A model generated the notes under the pieces. The model made no database searches, had not been told where the DNA came from, and saw only the letters and a program-made list of their open reading frames with translations. Both the position numbers and the translations under genes were made by a program. This document shows, piece after piece, positions 57,059 to 61,675 of a stretch of DNA of 61,675 nt (its first letter is position 1; each line of letters begins with the position of its first letter). The stretch comes from Nitrospira sp. (GTDB taxonomy: Bacteria > Nitrospirota > Nitrospiria > Nitrospirales > Nitrospiraceae): the NCBI GenBank assembly GCA_005116955.1, contig SWDI01000001.1, positions 775,054 to 836,728 on the forward strand, written 5' to 3'.

Positions 57059-58063
57059 CTACAGACCCTTGAAGAGTTCAGCATTGGTTGGACCATCGAT
57101 CTTGAGCAGGCCAAGGGCGCCTTTTTCGGTGCGGAAGAGCGAGTGGTCAACCGACACAAACGTGCCGGGCATTTCGCCTTTAAATTCTCCGATGGTCGCT
57201 TCACCTGTCCCAACCAGGGTGCTTTGGATAGATTCAAGCGGCGCTTTTGACACGTCTCCTCCGGGCCATACCCGGTCTAGCATCTCACCGATGACGTGCC
57301 ACGAAGATTCAAAGTTGACTCCGGCATTTCCGTAGAACCAACGAGTGGTCTCTCCCACTTTCGATCGGAGCGGAACTTTGACCAGCGCGGTCATATGGCC
57401 GTTATGCACGATATACGACGCATCCGCCGCCTTGACCCTATCGATCGCGAAAGGCAGGGTGTCGTTCTTCTTGCCGTCCTTCAGGTAAAATTCGCTCTGC
57501 ATGACATAGTATTCTACTTGGACAGGCTTCAGCCCACCGACCGGCTCAACGAGGATCAAGCCGTACATCCCACTCAACAGGTGTTGGATATTGGATGGGG
57601 CCGCGGTGGAGGACTGATAGACAAAGAGGCCTTGTTTGGTGGCCTTAAATGTGAGCTTCGCTTCTTTCCCGGGCTCCGCACTGACCAACGCGGCTCCGTC
57701 GGTGGCTTTCCCGAAGTCAAGATTGTGACTCTGCTTACTGTCCTTCTTGTTCTTCAAATTGACTTCAACCGTATCGCCCACCATGACGCGGATCATGGGC
57801 GCTGGCACCATTCCATTAATGCCCCAGAACTCCATTCTATTATCGTCGCTAATCAACCCTTCCCATTCGGACGCTTCCAGGTTGACCACGACGGTGGCGG
57901 GCTGGGTTCGCGTGATGGGAGGGGGGGCCTTGGGTGCCTTTAGCAGTTGGGCCTGGATAGTCTCCGCCGACGCCAGGCCTGCATTGATGGCGAGACACGG
58001 AGCCATGACCAATGCGCTGATTACTCCGGCATGACGCATGTTCTGTAAGAAACTCTTAGGCAT
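57059..58063 (-). CDS. NirK-family cupredoxin, type 1 and domain-1 type 2 copper ligands lost
   Basis: A 334-residue exported two-domain cupredoxin related to AniA-type copper nitrite reductase. Signal peptide ends near ASA (residue 33). Retained: His113, Asp116, His161, Met166, the catalytic His256 (SSWHVIGEML) and the type 2 His307 (VDHSLFRTEKGALG). Lost: the type 2 His after the DF (Gly118) and the H-C pair (Gln150-Ser151 in LFVYQSSTAA). It therefore cannot hold type 1 copper or a complete type 2 site alone. AAAGGAGGCGTC precedes the ATG. Last gene of a three-gene operon with the complementary paralogue at 58119-59102. Confidence 0.85.
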   Translation of the reverse strand: MPKSFLQNMRHAGVISALVMAPCLAINAGLASAETIQAQLLKAPKAPPPITRTQPATVVVNLEASEWEGLISDDNRMEFWGINGMVPAPMIRVMVGDTVEVNLKNKKDSKQSHNLDFGKATDGAALVSAEPGKEAKLTFKATKQGLFVYQSSTAAPSNIQHLLSGMYGLILVEPVGGLKPVQVEYYVMQSEFYLKDGKKNDTLPFAIDRVKAADASYIVHNGHMTALVKVPLRSKVGETTRWFYGNAGVNFESSWHVIGEMLDRVWPGGDVSKAPLESIQSTLVGTGEATIGEFKGEMPGTFVSVDHSLFRTEKGALGLLKIDGPTNAELFKGL

Positions 58064-58118
58064 GACGCCTCCTTTAATTTTTGATGACGCTCGTAGATGG
58101 CCTCGTTGGCTGAATCCT

Positions 58119-59102
58119 TTAATCTACCTTCAGCAGACCGAAGGCGCCGAGGTCCTTTCGCTTGCCCACTGGGTCAACTAAGGTATAGGTGCCGGCCGTC
58201 TTGACTTTAAACTCGACCATCACCGCGCCACCAGTAGGAACCTTGGTCACCTTGACATTTTCCGCCGGTTTCGTGGTCAGAGAACCCTCGGTGTACACCC
58301 TGTCGAACGGCTGCTCGAGGAGCTGAAAAGAGTCGACAAAGTTGGGTCCTACGTTGGTAAAGAAAATCCGAACGGTTTCTCCGGCCTTGGCTTTGAGGGG
58401 ATTTTTGACCATCGAAGTCGCATGGCCGTTATAGACCACATGGGAGGGGCGCTCATCTAACCCAGCTTCGTACGAAAATTCCAGCGTCTCGCCCTTCGCA
58501 GCACCCTCTTTTGTGTAAAACTCGCTTTGCGTGATCTGATATTCCCTTTCGACAGGCTTCAACCCACCCGCCGGCTCGACGACGATCGTGCCATACATGC
58601 CATTCGCGACGTGCTCGGGAATGGACGGCGATGCGGTGGCGCAGTGATACATAAAGATGCCGGGAATGATCATCTTAAACCTTCCACCGCTTTCCTGCCC
58701 TGGCTCGCTATTAAGCAGGCTCGCCCCGCCGCCTGGCCCCGTGATCGCATGGAAGTCAATATTGTGAGATTCCTTGCTGTTCTTGTCGTTCTTCATGCGG
58801 ATTTCAACCGTATCGCCCACCATGACGCGAATCATGGGCCCTGGGGTGTGCTTATTAAAGCCCCAGAACTCATAGTTGTTATCGTCGCTCAGCGGACCGG
58901 TCCACTCGTCTGATGTCAGGTTGACGATGACGGTGGCAGGCTCGGTTCGCTTGATGGGAGGGGGAACATTGGGTGCGAATGCCAGTTCGGCTTTGATGGT
59001 CGCTGCCGACACCACATCTGCATGGATGCCCAGATATGGGGTCATGATAAATGCGCCGACCAATCCGGCCGTGCGCACACAATGAGAAAAACTAATAGAC
59101 AT
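58119..59102 (-). CDS. NirK-family cupredoxin, domain-2 type 2/catalytic histidines lost
   Basis: A 327-residue exported paralogue of the downstream gene. Signal peptide ends near VSA (residue 33). Type 1 copper ligands are complete: His113, Cys154, His164, Met169. The domain-1 type 2 ligands His118 (SHNIDFHA) and His153 (MYHCAT) and Asp116 are present. The domain-2 positions are changed: Gln260 (DSFQLLEQPFDRVY) where catalytic His is expected and Pro311 (TLVDPVGKRK) where the third type 2 His is expected. Ribosome site AAAAGGAGGCGTC is nearly the same as its neighbour's. Alone it is probably not a nitrite reductase. Confidence 0.86.
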   Translation of the reverse strand: MSISFSHCVRTAGLVGAFIMTPYLGIHADVVSAATIKAELAFAPNVPPPIKRTEPATVIVNLTSDEWTGPLSDDNNYEFWGFNKHTPGPMIRVMVGDTVEIRMKNDKNSKESHNIDFHAITGPGGGASLLNSEPGQESGGRFKMIIPGIFMYHCATASPSIPEHVANGMYGTIVVEPAGGLKPVEREYQITQSEFYTKEGAAKGETLEFSYEAGLDERPSHVVYNGHATSMVKNPLKAKAGETVRIFFTNVGPNFVDSFQLLEQPFDRVYTEGSLTTKPAENVKVTKVPTGGAVMVEFKVKTAGTYTLVDPVGKRKDLGAFGLLKVD

Positions 59103-59204
59103 GACGCCTCCTTTTATTTTGGACTGCCCTGATCGTGTCTTCTCTCATATCGATGTGGGAAGAACCGAATGGTTTCAGCTCCGGTTCAGGGCATTATCAG
59201 CTTA

Positions 59205-59666
59205 TTAAGGTTTGTAACATGAGTGGTCGTGTGGCTTCCCTCCGTTCGAGAACATGTTCTCAAACGCCATCACGTGCCAGATCTGCTCTTCTGTCAGGCT
59301 GTTCTTAAAGCCTTTCATTTTTGTCTTCGCGATACCTTCCGATATCCGCCAGAACCAGAACGCGTCAGACCAGCGGCAGATATTTTTAGGATCGCGCATG
59401 TCCCGAGCACCCTTCTTGACCGGTGTGCCGTCCTTGCCATGGCAGCTGCCACAGTTGACGTTCGGATTAATGTCGCCCTTGTAAATCTGCTCTCCCTCTT
59501 CGATAGCCTTAGGATCTGTCCACCCTCCGGCCGGCATCTTTTTGTCTGCATACTCAGGTGGAACTGGGGGCAAAGGGGGATCTTCATCAGCGAAAGCCAT
59601 GCCTCCTGATAGAATCAGAGCGCTCCCCATCATCATGATCGCCAAACCGAAATTCCTTCCCGTCAT
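59205..59666 (-). CDS. Monoheme class I cytochrome c, NirK-linked
   Basis: A 153-residue periplasmic cytochrome. Signal peptide cleaved after AFA (about residue 26). One heme motif, CGSCH (72-76), with Met117 (TKMKGFKNSLTEEQIWHVM) as the likely distal ligand. It ends with an unusual HDHSCYKP carrying an unpaired cysteine. AAGGAGG precedes the ATG. First gene of the operon with the two NirK homologues, so it is a candidate electron donor to the type 1 copper of the 58119-59102 protein. Confidence 0.9.
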   Translation of the reverse strand: MTGRNFGLAIMMMGSALILSGGMAFADEDPPLPPVPPEYADKKMPAGGWTDPKAIEEGEQIYKGDINPNVNCGSCHGKDGTPVKKGARDMRDPKNICRWSDAFWFWRISEGIAKTKMKGFKNSLTEEQIWHVMAFENMFSNGGKPHDHSCYKP

Positions 59667-60410
59667 TCCTGCCTCCTTATTTTTCTAAATAGTGAGTGTG
59701 GTCTATCGACGAGGTTCTACCTCATGGGGCACATCAGTTGTGTCCCCCCCTTTGGGCCACCGCATCGAAAAGAAGCCAATCCTACCACGCCGATGGCAAC
59801 AGAAACCATCCAGGCAAAATCACAGGCCGGGAAAGTTGTCTACCGTGCCACCATTCTCTCGGACCACGCAAGGCCATGTAACATAGCAAATTACCTAGTG
59901 TCAAGCGGTCGCACTATGCTCTTCTGTGTCAACTCAATTTAGAAATGCCCTTCTGATGCTTCTACGGTTGACTCGGGTTGGTCTTCTCGGGTTGGTCTTA
60001 TTGAGACGATGCGGCATGGGCCGACCGGAGCATCCGAGGACATGCGGGCGTGCCGCCGACGCGTCTTCACACCGCGGGCCTGCCTCGAATCCATGTCCCA
60101 GAGCCGATGGCCTGCTGGTTTCGTCAGTCCGAAGTGTTCAGGGCAGCCCGCAGGGATCAACTCCACACGCTATGTGCTTGACGGAAAAAGTAAGTAACGC
60201 GTGCATTGTGTGGCATGGCAGCGGCCTGGCCCGATAGCCCAGTTTGCGCAGCGGATGCATTGACAACCTCGACGACCTCCGTGCAAGATGACGCCCGCGA
60301 GAATGTGCCGAATCAGCTGTGCACCACCCTCTGTTATCCGAGGGGGTGGGTTGCCCTGATGAGTTTGTCGGTTTCACACACGGGGGTAGATAGCACGAGG
60401 GGTGCATCAG
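59667..60410. other. Gene-free region
   Basis: About 740 bp without a gene that I can support. It contains the upstream region of the cytochrome-NirK operon (minus strand), a 14-bp direct repeat CTCGGGTTGGTCTT (two copies, 59972-59999) and a TTGACA at 60260-60265 that could serve the next gene, but no good -10 box follows. Confidence 0.45.
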
Positions 60411-61016
60411 ATGGCGAACGGTACACCGATCCTGTTTCGAGTCGGTTGGCTTTCACAGATGGTTGTTGCAGGCGTCCTCTTAGCCAGTTGCGACAGCACG
60501 GTGCGGCAAATCGGCAGGTCGACGGAGTCGTTGCCTGTGGTCCAGGCGGAGAGCCGAGAGAAGCATGCTGACCACACCTATGGCTTTACCGTCAAATATT
60601 ATCCAAAAGAGTATGTGCTTCTCACGGATGACCCCCATCAGGCAACCACGCAGCCGCAGGCGGTCCAGCGCGTGCACTTTCAACGGAAAGACATCGCAAC
60701 CGGCCAGTTTGTAGACCATGAACCTCCGGGATTGACTATCAGCGTGTTCGAGCGATCGCCGGAACGCTTGCTGTACGAGTGGCTCGACTCATCCGGACTG
60801 CTGCCTCCCGGCAGCGAGATTTCTCCGGTTCGACTGACTGGCGTGAAGGAAGGGTTGAGAGTTACCCTCCGACAGCAACCTGCGCCCAATGAGTTTGTCT
60901 ATTTGGCGAACGACCAGTATGTGTACGGTCTCATACCGTATGGCGCCAAGGGCGGGAAAATGCTGCGGTCATTCCGCCTGCTTCCGGATTCCTCAAGGGC
61001 TCATATGCGCCATTGA
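60411..61016 (+). CDS. Hypothetical lipoprotein
   Basis: A 201-residue protein with a lipoprotein signal: hydrophobic core and lipobox LLASC (Cys about residue 27). The mature part (YGFTVKYYPKEYVLL, then LTISVFERSPERLLYEWL) looks like a small globular periplasmic domain similar to PsbP-type lipoproteins, but I cannot assign a family. ATG 60411 is preferred over GTG 60402 because GAGGGG then has proper spacing. Confidence 0.7.
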   Translation: MANGTPILFRVGWLSQMVVAGVLLASCDSTVRQIGRSTESLPVVQAESREKHADHTYGFTVKYYPKEYVLLTDDPHQATTQPQAVQRVHFQRKDIATGQFVDHEPPGLTISVFERSPERLLYEWLDSSGLLPPGSEISPVRLTGVKEGLRVTLRQQPAPNEFVYLANDQYVYGLIPYGAKGGKMLRSFRLLPDSSRAHMRH

Positions 61017-61112
61017 TCTGAGCGTGCAGAGGAAGGTTCCGGAGCACGATCCGAACGCGACCTGAATAGCGGGGCATCGGCCAGCTCTCAGGCCCTATTT
61101 CTAGCGCACATT

Positions 61113-61675
61113 CTATTGAGTATTGGCTAGTTGCCAGGTGAGCGCGAGGACATACCGTGCTATGTTCCGCAAATTTTCCGGATTGATCGTGTCGGCGGTG
61201 TCGGTAGGCTGATGCATGTGCGGGTGGGCCCCGCCGCTTGCGATGCTGACGGTTGGAATTCCTGCCTCTTTGAAGGGTTCGTCGTCGCCGCCGGGCAAGA
61301 ATCCGTAATAGTCAAGTTTGCGTACCAAACCCACTACGTACCCTGCTTCCTTTAACGTGGATTTCTTAAACTCTGCGACACGGAGGATTAACACTCCGTC
61401 TCCCGCTCCGACATGGTCGATGTTGATCATGGCTTTCGTTGAGCCGAGGGGGGTGACAGGTTTCGTTGTATAGAGGCGTGATCCGAGCGAATCTCTCTCA
61501 TGTCCACTGAATGATAGAAAGAGGATTGACTGTTGAGGACGCAGGCCGAGTTTCCCAAGGGCCCGCGCGACCTCCAGAACTATGGCCGTTCCTGATGCAT
61601 TGTCGTCAGCGCCAGGAAACCAGAGGCCCGCTGGACGTCCGAAATGGTCGCGATGGGCGCCGATGACGATAGTAT
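61113..61675 (-). CDS. M28-family metallopeptidase (cut by window edge)
   Basis: The C-terminal 187 residues of a zinc aminopeptidase-like protein; the start lies beyond the window. The first zinc motif is IGAHRDHFG, the bridging Asp is in FPGADDNASGTA, a catalytic Glu is in SFSGHERDSLGS, a further acidic ligand in MINIDHVG, and the last His in GGAHPHMHQPTDT. The layout is typical of M28. Frame is continuous from 61675 to the stop at 61113-61115. Confidence 0.9.
   Translation of the reverse strand, partial: TIVIGAHRDHFGRPAGLWFPGADDNASGTAIVLEVARALGKLGLRPQQSILFLSFSGHERDSLGSRLYTTKPVTPLGSTKAMINIDHVGAGDGVLILRVAEFKKSTLKEAGYVVGLVRKLDYYGFLPGGDDEPFKEAGIPTVSIASGGAHPHMHQPTDTADTINPENLRNIARYVLALTWQLANTQ

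Noticed and set aside
59926..60237. 103-codon open frame upstream of the lipoprotein gene
   Set aside because: Arginine-rich composition without domain, weak start, and direct repeats inside; likely non-coding.

Overview
The window reads as a chromosomal segment of a comammox-type Nitrospira (complete ammonia oxidiser, Nitrospirota). The main evidence is at 43.4-54.9 kb. A complete system I cytochrome c maturation operon (ccmABCDEFGHI) runs directly into an octaheme hydroxylamine dehydrogenase gene (8 CxxCH motifs), followed by haoB, a tetraheme c554-type cytochrome (cycA) and a NapC/NirT-type tetraheme quinone-linked cytochrome (cycB). No ammonia monooxygenase gene lies in the window. The genus assignment rests on this gene content and general gene style, not on a marker-gene search.

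Layout. 1-2 kb: tail of an IS630-type transposase and two minus-strand toxin-antitoxin pairs (PIN/RHH and DUF5615/DUF433). 1.9-4.0 kb: RNase HIII-like gene, M48 lipoprotein protease, RNase P RNA. 4.2-14.9 kb: branched-chain amino acid cluster ilvB-ilvN-ilvC, the phosphatidylethanolamine pair psd-pssA, a T-box leader, leuA, a cupin, leuB, an NHL-repeat protein and asd. 15-18.3 kb: SpoIID-like protein, queA and a SurA-N-type membrane protein. 18.6-29.9 kb: RDD protein, the cell-shape operon mreBCD-mrdA-rodA (mrdA carries a disruptive deletion), rng, dprA and topA. 30-37.7 kb: an accessory region with a PagL-like deacylase, an MFS exporter, an outer-membrane protein, a DCC-family protein, decayed duplicates of the exporter end and the DCC gene flanking a damaged BrnT/BrnA module and a broken XRE antitoxin, and an AT-richer Ser/Thr kinase. 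38.3-43.2 kb: CBS protein, nucleoside transporter, FKBP isomerase, DAACS symporter, DUF1269 protein. 43.4-54.9 kb: ccm-hao-cyc. 54.9-61.7 kb: a truncated MOSC protein, an Lcl-domain exported protein, and a minus-strand operon of a monoheme cytochrome c and two tandem NirK-family cupredoxins, then a lipoprotein and a partial M28 peptidase.

How the genes work together. The ccm products make every c-type cytochrome encoded here. HAO oxidises hydroxylamine; electrons are expected to pass through CycA to CycB and the quinone pool. HAO has its own strong sigma70-type promoter and a leader with four perfect or near-perfect 15-bp repeats. A terminator-like hairpin separates haoB from cycA, which would allow different haoAB and cycAB levels. 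The ilv and leu genes form one pathway, with leuA under a leucine-type T-box.

The most interesting signal is the pair of NirK homologues at 57.06-59.10 kb. One (58119-59102) keeps the whole type 1 copper site and the domain-1 half of the type 2 site, but has lost the domain-2 histidines. The other (57059-58063) has lost the type 1 cysteine and the domain-1 type 2 histidines, but keeps the two domain-2 histidines. In known NirK trimers the type 2 site is built between neighbouring subunits from exactly these two halves. The pair could therefore form an obligate mixed oligomer. This is an inference from motif alignment by eye and needs structural and comparative testing.
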